A DNA stretch of 64,000 bases from NCBI GenBank assembly GCA_021199855.1, contig JAJQHD010000036.1, positions 62,001 to 126,000 of the forward strand, written 5' to 3'. Within the stretch, counting starts at the first letter, position 1. Each line of letters starts with the position of its first letter. Source of the stretch: Oscillospiraceae bacterium (GTDB lineage Bacteria; Bacillota; Clostridia; Oscillospirales; Ruminococcaceae). A model generated the notes under the pieces. That model ran no database searches, was not told the DNA's origin, and was given only the letters and a program-made list of their open reading frames with translations. The position numbers and the translations under genes were made by a program. This document shows positions 1-10,830 of this stretch, one piece after another.

Positions 1-3000
1 ATCCGCCTGTCTGGGTCATGATAATGGCGAGATGGTCGGTGTCGTACTTTCCGGAGAGCACCGCCTCCATAATCTGCCCGACAACGGTAATCGACGGGAA
101 GCAGGCGTCGTTGTTGACAAACTTCAAGCCCATATCGATAGCCGAGCGGTTGTCGTTGTCAAGGACAACTAGGTTATAGCCATGCTTCTTCGCTACCGGT
201 TCTATTATGTCGAAGTGAATCGGGCTCATCTGTGGTGCGATGATGGTGTAGCCTTCTTCGCGCATCTTCTTCGTGAATGTAGCTCGATTGTATGCGGCAG
301 TTCTGGGAACAGCCTTGATTCCGCTTCTGTCACGCTGGTTCATTGCTGAAAGAAGACTTCTGATTCTTATTCTTGCGGCGCCAAGATTGGAGACTTCGTC
401 TATTTTAAGAACAGTGTAGAGCTTGTTCGAGCCGTTGAGGATTTCCTGAACCTGGTCAGTAGTGACGGCGTCGAGTCCGCAGCCGAACGAGTTAAGCTGG
501 ATAAGCTCCAGATCGTCCCGGTTTCTTATGTACTCAGCGGCGGCATAGAGCCTTGAATGGAACACCCATTGGTCGTTAGATCTGAGCGGGCTGTCGGTCA
601 TAAAGTCGTTCGGGAGGCTGTCCTCAGTGAGAACTGCCAGCCCATACGAGGCAATCATCTCGGGGATTCCGTGGTTGATTTCCGGGTCGACGTGATAGGG
701 TCTGCCCGCAAGCATGATTCCCTTGCGGTGGTTGTCCTCCATCCATTTTAAGATTTCAGCGCCTTTGTCTCGGATGTCAGCCTTCGCCTTGTGCTGTTCC
801 TCCCAAGCCTCTTGGACGGCGGCTCTTACTTCCTTTTCGGAAATATTCCACTCTTCCTTGCAGACCGCAACCAACCTGTCAGCGGCGGTCTTCTCACTTG
901 TGAAGGCAATGAACGGACGAATAAGCCGGACGTCGCCGTCGATAACACCCTCGACGTTGTTCTTTAAATTCTCGGGATAGGAGATAACGATTGGGCAGTT
1001 GTAGTGATTCTGCGCCGTCTTCGACTCCATGTGTTCGTAGAAGACGCAGGGGTGGAAGATGGTCTTGATGCCGTGATCTATCAGCCACTGGACGTGCCCG
1101 TGCGAGAGCTTCGCCGGGTAACATTCTGACTCTGAGGGAATACTCTCCATTCCGAGCTCGTAAATCTTGTGACTCGATTTCGGCGACAATTCGACTCTGA
1201 ATCCGAGCTTTGTAAAGAAGGTCGCCCAGAACGGATAGTTTTCGTAGATGTTAAGTACTCTCGGGATTCCGATAACGCCACGTGTCGGGTTTTCAAGCGG
1301 CTCATAGCCGAAAATCCTCTCGTACTTATATTCCATCATGTTGGGACCCTTGTCGGTACTGGCGGTGTTCCCAAGTCCCTTTTCACAGCGGTTTCCGGTG
1401 ATGTGCCGCCTGCCGCCCGAGAAAGTGTTTATAGTGAGCATACAGCTGTTCGAGCATCCACGGCAGTGGGTGGTCGCAGTCTTGTATGTAAGATTCTCGA
1501 TTTCGGAAATCGGAAGCATCGAGCTCTCGCCGCCATCGTATCTGTCCTTAGCGATAAGAGCCGCACCGAATGCACCCATGATTCCCGCAATGTCGGGGCA
1601 GATTGCGTCCGCACCGGAAATCTTCTCGAAGGCTCTGAGAACCGCCTTGTTCATGAATGTTCCGCCCTGAACTACTACACTGGAACCGAGTTCCTGTGCG
1701 CTCGAAAGCTTAATAACCTTGAACAGAGCATTTTTGATGACTGAGTAGGCGAGTCCCGCTGAGATGTCCTCGACAGTTGCGCCTTCTTTTTGCGCCTGCT
1801 TTACATTCGAGTTCATGAAGACGGTGCATCTTGTTCCCAAATCAATCGGGTGCTTCGCATAAAGTGCCTTCTCGGCAAATTCCTGGGCGGTATACCCGAG
1901 GGATTGTGCAAAATTCTCGATAAACGAGCCGCAACCGGAAGAGCAGGCTTCGTTGAGTAAAATCGTGTCAACCGAGCCGTCTTTAAGCTTTATGCACTTC
2001 ATGTCCTGTCCGCCGATGTCCAGAACGCAGTCGACGTCCGGGTTAAAGAACGCAGCAGCGGTGGTGTGAGCGATGGTTTCGACTTCGCCGTCGTCGAGGT
2101 TGAAGGCGGATTTAAGGAGCGATTCGCCGTAGCCGGTCGAGCAGGCTCTGACAATCTTAGCGCCCTCCGGCATGTGCTTACCCATGTCTGAGACAGCCTC
2201 AATCGAGCTCTTGACGGGCGAGCCCTGGTTTGATGTATAGTATGAATAGAGGAGCTGACCATCTTCGCCAATGAGGGCGATTTTCGTCGTGGTCGAGCCG
2301 GCATCTATTCCTAAGTAGCAATTTCCTCTGTAGTCTTCAAGCTTTTCTTTCTTGACTACCGCTTTTGCATGTCTGTCGGTGAATTCTTTGAAATCCTCTT
2401 CGTCCTTGAATAGCGGGTCGAGTCTTTTAAGCTCGAATGCCATTTCGATTCCGGATTTGAGTCTTTCTATCAAAACGTCCGGGTCGGTGAGGACTTCGTC
2501 GCCTGCTTCAAGAGCCGCTCCCATAGCGGCAAACAAGTGCGAATTGTCCGGGTCGACGACGTTTTCGGGGGTGAGCTTCAAGGTCCTTATAAATGCCTTT
2601 TTTAGCTCCGGAAGGAAGTGCAAAGGTCCTCCTAAGAACGCCACGCATCCTCTTATCGGCTTTCCGCAGGCAAGACCGGAGATGGTCTGTGTAACAACCG
2701 CCTGGAAGATGGAAGCCGCCAAATCCTCCTTCGCCGCACCTTCGTTTATGAGAGGCTGGATGTCCGTTTTTGCGAAAACTCCGCACCTTGCGGCAATAGG
2801 GTATAGTCTCTGATAATTTGCGGCAAGATTATTAAGACCCTCCGCATCGGTTTGCAGAAGCGCCGCCATCTGGTCTATAAACGAGCCGGTTCCTCCGGCG
2901 CAGACGCCGTTCATTCTCTCCTCGAGTTCGCCCTTGAAGTAGATAATCTTTGCATCCTCGCCGCCAAGCTCGATTGCAACATCGGTCTGTGGAGCTATGA

Positions 3001-3271
3001 GTTCAAGAGCCGAAGCAACCGCCGCAACCTCCTGAACGAAGCCGATATTAAGTGCCTTGCCGAGATTTATTGAGCCGGAACCGGTAATTTTGAGCCGAAG
3101 TTTGAAATCGCCAAGTCTTTCTTTCGCCTCAGTCAAAAGCTCACTCATTGCAGGCTGAATCCGTGCCTGATGGCGACGGTATTCGCCGAAAATTATTTTA
3201 TTGTCATCATCCAAAATGACCAGTTTTATGGTCGTGCTGCCAATGTCTATTCCTGCACGATAGATATTCAT
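1..3271 (-). CDS. 2-hydroxyacyl-CoA dehydratase activase-like protein (double BcrAD/BadFG ATPase plus DUF2229), C-terminus cut off
   Basis: An open frame runs without a stop from ATG at 3271 to the window edge, giving about 1090 residues of an unfinished protein. Two ASKHA-type ATPase modules are visible. The first opens with GIDIGSTTIK near residue 8 and has CAGGTGSFIDQ near 122. The second opens with GIDAGSTTTKIA near 318 and has SSGCGSFIENF near 439. A third region from about 660 (GVIGIPRVLNIYENYPFW) matches DUF2229, which usually follows in this family. Members of about 1400 residues are typical, so roughly 300 are missing. Related activases use ATP hydrolysis and a [4Fe-4S] cluster to inject an electron into 2-hydroxyacyl-CoA dehydratases. 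No dehydratase subunit lies in view, so the substrate is unknown. A GGAGGAG site about ten bases upstream supports this start. Confidence 0.85.
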   Translation of the reverse strand, partial: MNIYRAGIDIGSTTIKLVILDDDNKIIFGEYRRHQARIQPAMSELLTEAKERLGDFKLRLKITGSGSINLGKALNIGFVQEVAAVASALELIAPQTDVAIELGGEDAKIIYFKGELEERMNGVCAGGTGSFIDQMAALLQTDAEGLNNLAANYQRLYPIAARCGVFAKTDIQPLINEGAAKEDLAASIFQAVVTQTISGLACGKPIRGCVAFLGGPLHFLPELKKAFIRTLKLTPENVVDPDNSHLFAAMGAALEAGDEVLTDPDVLIERLKSGIEMAFELKRLDPLFKDEEDFKEFTDRHAKAVVKKEKLEDYRGNCYLGIDAGSTTTKIALIGEDGQLLYSYYTSNQGSPVKSSIEAVSDMGKHMPEGAKIVRACSTGYGESLLKSAFNLDDGEVETIAHTTAAAFFNPDVDCVLDIGGQDMKCIKLKDGSVDTILLNEACSSGCGSFIENFAQSLGYTAQEFAEKALYAKHPIDLGTRCTVFMNSNVKQAQKEGATVEDISAGLAYSVIKNALFKVIKLSSAQELGSSVVVQGGTFMNKAVLRAFEKISGADAICPDIAGIMGAFGAALIAKDRYDGGESSMLPISEIENLTYKTATTHCRGCSNSCMLTINTFSGGRRHITGNRCEKGLGNTASTDKGPNMMEYKYERIFGYEPLENPTRGVIGIPRVLNIYENYPFWATFFTKLGFRVELSPKSSHKIYELGMESIPSESECYPAKLSHGHVQWLIDHGIKTIFHPCVFYEHMESKTAQNHYNCPIVISYPENLKNNVEGVIDGDVRLIRPFIAFTSEKTAADRLVAVCKEEWNISEKEVRAAVQEAWEEQHKAKADIRDKGAEILKWMEDNHRKGIMLAGRPYHVDPEINHGIPEMIASYGLAVLTEDSLPNDFMTDSPLRSNDQWVFHSRLYAAAEYIRNRDDLELIQLNSFGCGLDAVTTDQVQEILNGSNKLYTVLKIDEVSNLGAARIRIRSLLSAMNQRDRSGIKAVPRTAAYNRATFTKKMREEGYTIIAPQMSPIHFDIIEPVAKKHGYNLVVLDNDNRSAIDMGLKFVNNDACFPSITVVGQIMEAVLSGKYDTDHLAIIMTQTGG

Positions 3272-3377
3272 TTCCGTTGGACTCCTCCAATTCAAAATTA
3301 TTCTATATCACTCTAATAGGGCACGACCATTTGAAGGTGATGCCCAGTTTTTGCCAATATTCGATTGTAAGCAAGTT

Positions 3378-3575
3378 TTATTCGACGTTAGTTTTGTCAG
3401 GCATTACCAGAGCGCAGATAACGTAGATGATAATTCCGCCGAACAAAGCCAAAAGAACGGTAACCAAAGCCCAGATAACTCTGACGATAGTCGGGTCGAT
3501 GCCGAAATATTCCGCAATTCCAGCGCAAACGCCACAAAGCATCTTGTGCTCTCTGTCCTTACAAAGTTTTTTCAT
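3378..3575 (-). CDS. PspC-domain small membrane protein
   Basis: This 65-residue protein is essentially one PspC domain. It starts KKLCKDREHKMLCGVCAGIAE, the typical cytoplasmic segment, followed by YFGIDPTIVRVIWAL. One long hydrophobic helix (about residues 34-58) ends in ALVMPDKTNVE. PspC proteins are small inner-membrane partners of envelope-stress responses, and in Firmicutes they often stand alone. The gene has its own promoter at 3614-3642. The ribosome-binding site (GAAAGTGGG) is weak. No PspA or PspB neighbour is present, so a phage-shock role is only a family inference. Confidence 0.85.
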   Translation of the reverse strand: MKKLCKDREHKMLCGVCAGIAEYFGIDPTIVRVIWALVTVLLALFGGIIIYVICALVMPDKTNVE

Positions 3576-3613
3576 GAAAGATACCCACTTTCAAATCATA
3601 TTCTTGTATCAAT

Positions 3614-3642
3614 ATTATAGCACGATACGCTATGGAATGCAA
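3614..3642 (-). promoter_or_regulatory. Promoter of the PspC gene
   Basis: On the minus strand, TTGCAT (3637-3642) and TATAAT (3614-3619) are separated by exactly 17 bp. The initiation point would be about 30 bp upstream of the PspC start codon. The -35 box lies 9 bp from the family A repeat at 3652-3721. Confidence 0.7.
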
Positions 3643-3651
3643 GAGGAAAAA

Positions 3652-3721
3652 GTAGGGGCGGATATTATCCGCCCGAACCTATCGCAGGTGCCCGTAACGG
3701 GCGGATGATATCCGCCCCTAC
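3652..3721. repeat. Family A palindromic repeat, double copy (A1)
   Basis: Two palindromic units, 3652-3674 and 3699-3721, face each other around a 24-bp centre. Each has a GGGCGGAT..ATCCGCCC core, and the outer ends GTAGGGG and CCCCTAC are complementary. The element ends three bases from the carB stop codon. Related copies are at 30395-30421, 40123-40190 and 47048-47079. Confidence 0.85.
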
Positions 3722-3724
3722 AAA

Positions 3725-6700
3725 TCACGCATCAATCGTCGAAATCGGCGGAATCATATCTTCCAGAACATCCAAGAGAATCCTTACCGTATCGAGCGAC
3801 GTGAACGTCGTGACGCCGTTCTGAATCGCACAGCGTCTTATCTCGATGCCGTCCTCATAGTGGACGCCGGAAAGAACCGCACGGGTGTTGATGATGTAGC
3901 TGACATATCCAGCACGGATGGAATCGAGAATTTCGTCGCTTCCTTCACTGATCTTACCCTTGACTCGTGTGCGGATGCCATGCTGTTTTAAGAACTTCGC
4001 AGTTCCGGCAGTCGCTTCGATATTATAACCCAGGTTATAGAACCGCCTGATAAGCGGCAATGCCTCTTCCTTATCTTCATCTGCAACCGTCACGATAACT
4101 GTGCCGTACTCCTTCATCTTGATGCCGGAAGCCTGAAGCGCCTTGTAGACAGCACGGTTCAGCTTGTCGTCATAGCCGATAGCCTCGCCGGTCGACTTCA
4201 TTTCAGGAGACAGATAGGAATCCATGCCGGTGAGCTTCTCGAACGAGAACGCCGGAGCTTTTACATACCAGCGGTTCTTCTCCTTCGGAGTCATATCGGT
4301 GATGCCCTGCTCTTTAAGGCTGTGCCTGAGCATACACTTCGTCGCAACACTTACAAGATTTATGCCGGTTGATTTTGAGAGGAACGGCACACTTCTCGAA
4401 GCTCTCGGGTTTACCTCGATAACCGAGACGTTGTCATCCTTGTCGACAATGAACTGGATGTTGAAAAGTCCGACAATTCCGATGCCCAAGCCAAGTCGGG
4501 TTGTGTAATCGTTAATCGTATCTTTGACAGCCTTTGAAATGCTGAACGGCGGATAAACACTCATGCTGTCGCCCGAGTGGACGCCGGTTCTCTCAACCAG
4601 CTCCATAATTCCGGGGATAAAGACCTCTTCGCCGTCGCAGATAGCGTCGACCTCGACCTCCTTGCCCATGATGTACTTGTCAACGAGTACCGGCTTGTCG
4701 ACATCGACTTCAACGGCGTTTTTGAGATAGTGCCTGAGCATTTCCTCAGTCGCAACAATCTCCATAGCTCTTCCGCCGAGAACGAACGACGGTCTGACAA
4801 GAACGGGGTACCCGATTCTCTCAGCCACTTTAACTCCGTCTTCGATATTTGTGACGGCATCGCCGGTCGGGTTCGGAATTCCGAGTGAACGGATAACAGC
4901 GTCGAAAGCGTCACGGTTCTCAGCCTTTTCGATGGCGTCGCAGTCGGTTCCGATAATCTTGACTCCACGCTTCGTAAGAGGAGCCGCAAGGTTGACAGCG
5001 GTCTGTCCTCCCAGAGTTGCGATAACGCCAACCGGATTCTCGTGGTGGACGACGTTCATGACGTCCTCAACCGTCAGCGACTCGAAATAGAGCTTGTCCG
5101 CAGTGGTGTAATCTGTGGAAACCGTTTCCGGGTTGTTGTTTATGACGATAGCCTCATAGCCGGCATCACGGATGGTCTTGATGGCGTGAACGGTCGAATA
5201 GTCGAACTCGACGCCCTGACCGATTCGGATTGGTCCGGAACCGAGGACGATAATTTTCTTTCTGTCCGAGACAATCGACTCTTCCTCGTCCTCATAAGTA
5301 GAATAGAAGTAGGGAACGTAGCTGTCAAACTCGCTGGCGCAGGTGTCTATCATCTTGTATACGGGATAAATGCCTGCATTGCAACGCTCTTCGTAGACTT
5401 CGTCTTCCGTTGTCTTCCAGAGCTCCGCAATGTATGAGTCGGAAAAGCCCATCTTCTTCGCTTCCTTCAGAAGCGTAATCGAACGGGGAGAGGCTTCGAG
5501 TTCTTTCTCAAAATCAACGATATTCTTTATCTTGTCAAGGAAGAACATGTCGATTCCGGTGATATTGCATATTCTCGAATGGTCTACTCCCATCCACATG
5601 AGCTGTGAAATGGCGTAGATTCTGTCGTCGGTGCCCTCACGGATGTAGGCAAGTAATTCGTCGGTTGTCATGTGCTCCGAATCGAATTTCGCCATGTGGA
5701 TGTGGTTCTTGCCGTCTTCAAGCGAACGAATTGCTTTGAGAAGGCTCTCCTCCATTGTTCTTCCAACGCTCATAACTTCTCCCGTCGCTTTCATCTGAGT
5801 TGAAAGGACGTTTGAAGCGCTTGCGAACTTGTCAAATGGGAACCGTGGCATCTTCGTGACGACGTAGTCAAGAGACGGCTCAAAGCAGGCAGGAGTGTTG
5901 ACGAGCTGAATCTCGTCGAGGTTCATTCCAACCGCAATCTTCGCCGAGACTCTCGCAATCGGATATCCACTTGCCTTTGAAGCGAGCGCCGAAGAACGGG
6001 AAACTCTCGGGTTGACTTCGATAACGTAATATCTGAACGACTGCGGGTCTAAAGCAAACTGTACGTTGCATCCGCCCTTTACTTTCAGGGCACGGATAAT
6101 CTTTAAGGCACTGTTACGGAGCATATGGTACTCTTTGTTAGTAAGAGTCTGGCTCGGTGCAACGACGATAGAGTCGCCGGTGTGGATTCCGACCGGGTCG
6201 AGGTTCTCCATGTTACATACTGTAATTGCAGTGTCGTTTGCGTCCCGCATGACCTCGTACTCAATCTCTTTGTAGCCCTTTATGCTCTTTTCAACCAAGA
6301 CCTGATGAACGGGGGAGAGTGCCAGAGCATTCTTCATCATAACCTTCATCTCTTCGGGGTTGTTGACGAATCCTCCGCCGGTGCCTCCGAGAGTGAATGC
6401 AGGTCTCAAAATAACCGGATAGCCGATATCCTCAGCCGCCTTCAAGCCTTCTTCGATTGAATAAGTAATTTCGGAAGGAACAACCGGCTCGCCGATGCTC
6501 TCGCAGAGCTCCTTGAAGCGCTCTCTGTCCTCGGCACATTCGATACTGTCGGCATCAGTTCCCAAAAGCTCAATCTCGCACTCCTGCAACACGCCCTTTT
6601 TGGAGAGTTGCATCGCAAGGTTGAGTCCCGTCTGTCCGCCGATTCCGGGGACGATGGCGTCGGGTCTTTCATAGCGGCAGATTCGTGCCAGATATTCAAG

Positions 6701-6910
6701 AGTAAGCGGCTCCATATATACTTTATCGGCGATGGAGGTGTCAGTCATGATGGTGGCGGGGTTCGAGTTTGCTAAGATGACCTCGTAGCCCTCTTCCTTG
6801 AGCGCAAGACATGCCTGAGTTCCGGCATAGTCAAATTCGGCGGCTTGTCCGATAACTATAGGACCGGAGCCGATAACCAAAACTTTCTTAATATCAGTTC
6901 TCTTCGGCAT
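3725..6910 (-). CDS. carB: Carbamoyl-phosphate synthase large subunit
   Basis: CarB makes carbamoyl phosphate from bicarbonate, ATP and ammonia channelled from CarA, feeding pyrimidine and arginine synthesis. The 1061-residue length is normal. Two homologous halves are clear: the first opens with [20 protein letters not shown], the second with [20 protein letters not shown] near residue 555. Each carries an ATP-grasp domain with [12 protein letters not shown] and [13 protein letters not shown] motifs. The C-terminal MGS-like allosteric domain occupies roughly residues 930-1061. The start overlaps the end of carA by 17 bp, which indicates translational coupling. It is the last gene of the long same-strand nucleotide-synthesis run. 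Confidence 0.98.
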   Translation of the reverse strand: MPKRTDIKKVLVIGSGPIVIGQAAEFDYAGTQACLALKEEGYEVILANSNPATIMTDTSIADKVYMEPLTLEYLARICRYERPDAIVPGIGGQTGLNLAMQLSKKGVLQECEIELLGTDADSIECAEDRERFKELCESIGEPVVPSEITYSIEEGLKAAEDIGYPVILRPAFTLGGTGGGFVNNPEEMKVMMKNALALSPVHQVLVEKSIKGYKEIEYEVMRDANDTAITVCNMENLDPVGIHTGDSIVVAPSQTLTNKEYHMLRNSALKIIRALKVKGGCNVQFALDPQSFRYYVIEVNPRVSRSSALASKASGYPIARVSAKIAVGMNLDEIQLVNTPACFEPSLDYVVTKMPRFPFDKFASASNVLSTQMKATGEVMSVGRTMEESLLKAIRSLEDGKNHIHMAKFDSEHMTTDELLAYIREGTDDRIYAISQLMWMGVDHSRICNITGIDMFFLDKIKNIVDFEKELEASPRSITLLKEAKKMGFSDSYIAELWKTTEDEVYEERCNAGIYPVYKMIDTCASEFDSYVPYFYSTYEDEEESIVSDRKKIIVLGSGPIRIGQGVEFDYSTVHAIKTIRDAGYEAIVINNNPETVSTDYTTADKLYFESLTVEDVMNVVHHENPVGVIATLGGQTAVNLAAPLTKRGVKIIGTDCDAIEKAENRDAFDAVIRSLGIPNPTGDAVTNIEDGVKVAERIGYPVLVRPSFVLGGRAMEIVATEEMLRHYLKNAVEVDVDKPVLVDKYIMGKEVEVDAICDGEEVFIPGIMELVERTGVHSGDSMSVYPPFSISKAVKDTINDYTTRLGLGIGIVGLFNIQFIVDKDDNVSVIEVNPRASRSVPFLSKSTGINLVSVATKCMLRHSLKEQGITDMTPKEKNRWYVKAPAFSFEKLTGMDSYLSPEMKSTGEAIGYDDKLNRAVYKALQASGIKMKEYGTVIVTVADEDKEEALPLIRRFYNLGYNIEATAGTAKFLKQHGIRTRVKGKISEGSDEILDSIRAGYVSYIINTRAVLSGVHYEDGIEIRRCAIQNGVTTFTSLDTVRILLDVLEDMIPPISTIDA

Positions 6911-7997
6911 TACTCTTCGCCTCCTTCATGTAATCCAGGAACTTGTCAAACAGATATCCTGAATCCTCAGGTCCCGGAGCGCTCTCCGGGTGATACTGAA
7001 CACTGAAAACCTTGTCTTCTTTACACTCAACGCCTTCTATCGTGTTGTCAAGGAGATTGATGTGCGTGACTTCAAGACCGGTGCCCGCAAGGCTTTCCGG
7101 GTCGACGGCGTAGCTGTGATTCTGTGAAGTTATTTCGAGCTTTCCAGTAGCCAGATTCTTTACAGGGTGGTTTCCGCCACGGTGACCGAACTTCAGCTTA
7201 TAGGTCTTCGCACCGTAGGCAAGAGAAATTACCTGGTGTCCGAGACAAATTCCGAAAATCGGGTACTTGCCACGAAGTCCCTTGACAAGCTCGACGGCAG
7301 ACTTAACATCCTCCGGGTCGCCGGGACCGTTTGAAAGGAAGACTCCGTCCGGTTTCATGAAAATGACCTCTTCGGCAGTGATGTCGTAGGGGACAATGGT
7401 TACGTTGCAACCCTTACGGTTTAGGGAGCGAACAATGTTGAGTTTGATTCCACAGTCGAGTGCAACGACGTTATACTGAGGATTCGATGTTCTCGAATAC
7501 CAACGCTTCTTGGTGCTTACTCTCGAAACGGCATCGTGGGGAACAGGTGTATTTTTAATGATTTCAAGACCCTCTTCAAGGATTGTAGAAATATTTGTAA
7601 TAAGAGCTCTTCTTGAACCGTAGTCACGGATACTGCGGGTAAGTTTACGGGTGTCAACTCCGCTGATGCCGGGGATATTGTTCTCTTCTAAGAGCTCCGA
7701 AAGTGTCTTTATATAACGGAAATTCGACGGCATGTCATTGTAATCTCTCACGACCAAAGCACCGATTGACGGGTACTTCGTCTCGAAGTCGTCGTCGTTA
7801 ATTCCGTAGCTTCCGATAATTGGATATGTCATAACGACCATCTGATCGGTATAGGACGGGTCGGAAACTATCTCCTGATAGCCTACCATAGAAGTGTTGA
7901 ATACAAGCTCCAGAACTCGCTCGTCCGAGCTTCCGAAACCATAACCTAAGTATTCGCTTCCGTCCTCCGTAATTATCTTGCGGTCATACTCTTTCAT
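6894..7997 (-). CDS. carA: Carbamoyl-phosphate synthase small subunit (glutaminase)
   Basis: CarA releases ammonia from glutamine for CarB. The 367-residue protein has the CPSase small-chain domain at the N-terminus ([16 protein letters not shown], then [16 protein letters not shown]). A class I glutamine amidotransferase domain follows. The nucleophilic cysteine lies in [15 protein letters not shown] near residue 250 and the His/Glu pair in [11 protein letters not shown] near 335. The nearest Shine-Dalgarno (AAGGAGG) is 13 bases from the ATG, longer than usual, but no better start exists. A hairpin lies just upstream at 8031-8060. Confidence 0.98.
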   Translation of the reverse strand: MKEYDRKIITEDGSEYLGYGFGSSDERVLELVFNTSMVGYQEIVSDPSYTDQMVVMTYPIIGSYGINDDDFETKYPSIGALVVRDYNDMPSNFRYIKTLSELLEENNIPGISGVDTRKLTRSIRDYGSRRALITNISTILEEGLEIIKNTPVPHDAVSRVSTKKRWYSRTSNPQYNVVALDCGIKLNIVRSLNRKGCNVTIVPYDITAEEVIFMKPDGVFLSNGPGDPEDVKSAVELVKGLRGKYPIFGICLGHQVISLAYGAKTYKLKFGHRGGNHPVKNLATGKLEITSQNHSYAVDPESLAGTGLEVTHINLLDNTIEGVECKEDKVFSVQYHPESAPGPEDSGYLFDKFLDYMKEAKSNAEEN

Positions 7998-8030
7998 CTT
8001 TTAGAGTTTGCCTCCTTATGTTTCAGTTAG

Positions 8031-8060
8031 GCGTTTACCGGCAATAAAGCCGATAAACGC
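8031..8060 (-). promoter_or_regulatory. Hairpin in the purA-carA intergenic region
   Basis: GCGTTTACCGGC at 8031-8042 can pair with GCCGATAAACGC at 8049-8060 around a six-base loop, with a two-base mismatch inside the stem. On the minus strand there is no U-run after it, so it is not a standard terminator. It ends about 33 bases before the carA start. Its role is unknown; processing or stabilisation between two cistrons is one option. Confidence 0.45.
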
Positions 8061-8073
8061 TTGCTGTGATTTA

Positions 8074-9342
8074 TCAGAACATTGTAATATATTCGTCTCT
8101 TTCCGCACCTACGGAAACGTACTTAATCGGGCAACCTACTGCGTGCTCGATGAGGCGGATGTAGTTGAGGGCGTCTTCAGGTAAATCTTCCTTCTTGCGG
8201 CACTTTGAAACGTCGCCGAAGCCTTTGACATATTCGACAACCGGCTTTGCACGCTCCAGCCTGTCACCGGTCGGAAATTCGTCGGTGATTTCGCCGTCAA
8301 CCTCATAGTGAACGCAAACCGGAATCTTATCCATATAGGAAAGAATGTCGAGCTTGGTAAGAACGAGATAATCAGCTCCCTGAACTCTTACGCCATACTT
8401 TGAAGCGGGAACGTCAAACGGTCCGACTCTGCGGGGTCTACCGGTAGCGGCACCGTATTCTCCACCTGCGGCTCTTAAAGCTTCTGCTTCTTCGCCAAAC
8501 ATTTCGCATGTGAACGGTCCTTCGCCGACGCATGTAGAATATGCCTTCATGATACCAATCGAGCAGTCAAGCTTTCTTCCGGGAATTCCTGCCCCAATAG
8601 GTGCATAGTGAGCAAGGGTCTGGGAAGAAGAAGTGTAGGGATAAATTCCGTAGTCGATGTCTCTCAGAGCTCCCAGCTGTGCCTCAAACATGATGTTCTT
8701 TCCGTCATCCGCCGCCTTCTCCAAGTATGAAGAAACGTCGGTGATATACGGCAAGATTTCGTTGCCATACTTTTTGAGCCATGCAAGAATCTCATCGGCA
8801 CTTATGAGCTCGTGACCGTAGCCCTTGAAGGTTAAGTTCTTCCACTCGACGATGTCCCTTACTTTTTCAGCGAGGGTGTCGGGGTTCTGCAAATCGCTCA
8901 TTCTAAGACTCTTCTTCATGTACTTGTCCGCGTAGACGGGAGCAATGCCACGACGGGTTGAACCGAATTTCTTGTCGGCAAGGCGCTCCTCCTCCATGAT
9001 GTCGAGCTCCTTGTGATAGGGCAGGCATATGGTGGCTTTGTCGCTGATTTTAAGATTTTCGGGGCTGATTTCAATCCCTTTTTCTCTAAGGGATGCGATT
9101 TCGTGGCAAAGGTGCTGAAGGTCTACGACCATTCCTCCGCCCATGACGTTGACAGCCGTCTCGTGGAAGATGCCGGATGGCAGAAGATTCAGAACGAAGT
9201 TTCCTCTTTCGTTGATGACGGTGTGTCCTGCGTTGTTGCCGCCCTGATAGCGGCAGATGATGTCGAAGTCCTTCGACAGAAGGTCAACCATTCTGCCCTT
9301 GCCTTCGTCGCCCCAGTTGATTCCAACTATTGCTGTAAGCAT
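8074..9342 (-). CDS. purA: Adenylosuccinate synthetase
   Basis: PurA condenses IMP with aspartate using GTP, the first step from IMP to AMP. The 422-residue product has the signature GINWGDEGKGRMVDLLS at residues 7-23, GGNNAGHT near 35, and the IMP/GTP-binding segments ARGIAP-like STRRGIAPVYADK and TGRPRRVGPFDVPASKYGVR. Length and motif order fit the family. It sits directly after purB, which catalyses the next step, so the complete IMP-to-AMP branch is adjacent. Confidence 0.98.
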   Translation of the reverse strand: MLTAIVGINWGDEGKGRMVDLLSKDFDIICRYQGGNNAGHTVINERGNFVLNLLPSGIFHETAVNVMGGGMVVDLQHLCHEIASLREKGIEISPENLKISDKATICLPYHKELDIMEEERLADKKFGSTRRGIAPVYADKYMKKSLRMSDLQNPDTLAEKVRDIVEWKNLTFKGYGHELISADEILAWLKKYGNEILPYITDVSSYLEKAADDGKNIMFEAQLGALRDIDYGIYPYTSSSQTLAHYAPIGAGIPGRKLDCSIGIMKAYSTCVGEGPFTCEMFGEEAEALRAAGGEYGAATGRPRRVGPFDVPASKYGVRVQGADYLVLTKLDILSYMDKIPVCVHYEVDGEITDEFPTGDRLERAKPVVEYVKGFGDVSKCRKKEDLPEDALNYIRLIEHAVGCPIKYVSVGAERDEYITMF

Positions 9343-9391
9343 ATGCCTTGTCCTTTCTATTATAAAGCTTTTGCTGATTTTGCGCCAGATG

Positions 9392-10816
9392 TCAGACGTT
9401 AATTGTAACGTCGTCGGCTTTTTCTCCTTCGTTCGGAAGAATCTCAGTTCTTACGTACTGAACATACTCCTCCGCCTGGTCTTCGGCAAGACCAGTAAAG
9501 CCGCCTTTATCTATAATACTCTGGATTTCTTCCCGTGTCAACCCAAAAATCGGGTCAGCGGCAATTCTCGAGATAAGATTTCCGTCTCCGCCTTCCTTGA
9601 TGTCGGTCGCCGCGGCTACAGAGTGAGTTCTGATTGCTTCGTGAAGGGTCTGGCGGTCGCCGCCCTTCTTGACACAGTACATGAGAATATTCTCGGTCGC
9701 CATGAAGGGAAGCTCAGCCTGCAAGTGTCTTGCTATAATCTTCGGATAGACTTTCAAGCCACTGATGATGTTTATGTAAAGGCTCAGGATTCCGTCGACT
9801 GCCAGGAAGGCTTCCGGAATACTGATTCTGCGGTTCGCCGAGTCGTCAAGTGTTCTCTCAAACCACTGCTCACTCGCAGTGAGTGCAGGGTTAAGGGCAT
9901 CGACGGTTACGTATCTTGCAAGTGACGCAATTCTTTCCGAGCGCATCGGATTTCTCTTATAAGCCATTGCGGAGGAGCCGACCTGTCCCGCTTCAAACGG
10001 TTCGTCAACTTCTTTTAAGTGCGAAAGAAGCCGGATGTCGTTCGAGAACTTGTGGGCGCTCTGAGCGATTCCCGAAAGAACCGACAGCGAGTAGTAGTCG
10101 ACCTTTCTTGTGTAGGTCTGACCGCTTACTGAATATGCCGCCTCAAAGCCCATTTTCTCTGCGATGAGCTTTTCGAGTTTACGAACTTTATCTTTATCTC
10201 CTCCGAAGAGTTCAAGGAAGCTGGCACCGGTTCCGGTAGTTCCTCTGCAACCTAAAAGTTTTAAGTTAGAAAGGGTGAAGTCGAGCCTCTCCAAATCCAT
10301 AACCAAGTCCTGAAGCCAGAGAGTAGCACGCTTTCCAAGAGTAGTAGGCTGTGCCGCCTGGAAGTGGGTGTAGGCAAGGCAGGGAAGGTCTTTATACTTC
10401 TCTGCAAAGTCGCAAAGAGCAGAAATCGCAGTCACGAGCAGGCTTCTGATTCTGAGGAGCGCATCTCTCTGCAAAATAATATCGGTGTTGTCTCCGACAT
10501 AGCAACTGGTAGCTCCCAGGTGGATTATAGGCTTTGCCTTCGGGCAGACCAAGCCATAGGCATAGATGTGCGCCATTACATCGTGACGGACGACCTTTTC
10601 TCTTGCCGCCGCCGCCTCATAGTCGATGTCGTAGATATGCTCCTTCATTTCGGCAATCTGTTCATCCGAAATGTCGAGTCCAAGCTCTTTTTCACTTTCA
10701 GCAAGAGCAATCCAGAGCTTTCTCCAGGTTGAGAACTTCGTGTCGTCGGAGAAAATCTTCTGCATTTTCTCGCCGGCATATCGCTTGCAAAGCGGATTTT
10801 CATATTTATCAGTCAT
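9392..10816 (-). CDS. purB: Adenylosuccinate lyase
   Basis: PurB splits SAICAR to AICAR and adenylosuccinate to AMP, releasing fumarate each time. The 474-residue protein belongs to the fumarase/aspartase superfamily. It shows the conserved loop GSSAMAYKRNPMRSERI near residue 285, which holds the catalytic serine region, and HLGATSCYVGDNTD near 100. It lies 14 bp after purC and 49 bp before purA, consistent with one transcript. SAICAR, its substrate, is the product of the purC gene immediately upstream. Confidence 0.97.
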   Translation of the reverse strand: MTDKYENPLCKRYAGEKMQKIFSDDTKFSTWRKLWIALAESEKELGLDISDEQIAEMKEHIYDIDYEAAAAREKVVRHDVMAHIYAYGLVCPKAKPIIHLGATSCYVGDNTDIILQRDALLRIRSLLVTAISALCDFAEKYKDLPCLAYTHFQAAQPTTLGKRATLWLQDLVMDLERLDFTLSNLKLLGCRGTTGTGASFLELFGGDKDKVRKLEKLIAEKMGFEAAYSVSGQTYTRKVDYYSLSVLSGIAQSAHKFSNDIRLLSHLKEVDEPFEAGQVGSSAMAYKRNPMRSERIASLARYVTVDALNPALTASEQWFERTLDDSANRRISIPEAFLAVDGILSLYINIISGLKVYPKIIARHLQAELPFMATENILMYCVKKGGDRQTLHEAIRTHSVAAATDIKEGGDGNLISRIAADPIFGLTREEIQSIIDKGGFTGLAEDQAEEYVQYVRTEILPNEGEKADDVTINV

Positions 10817-10830
10817 TATTCCCTCCGAAA

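Noticed and set aside
3427-3708. Plus-strand frame reading through repeat A1 (GADIIRP-type peptide); a similar one lies at 40054-40269
   Set aside because: These peptides come from translation of the family A palindrome and antisense of pspC or the hydrogenase end; there is no start signal.
8031-8060. PyrR-binding attenuator before carA
   Set aside because: There is no PyrR consensus and no terminator or antiterminator pair; only a simple hairpin is visible.
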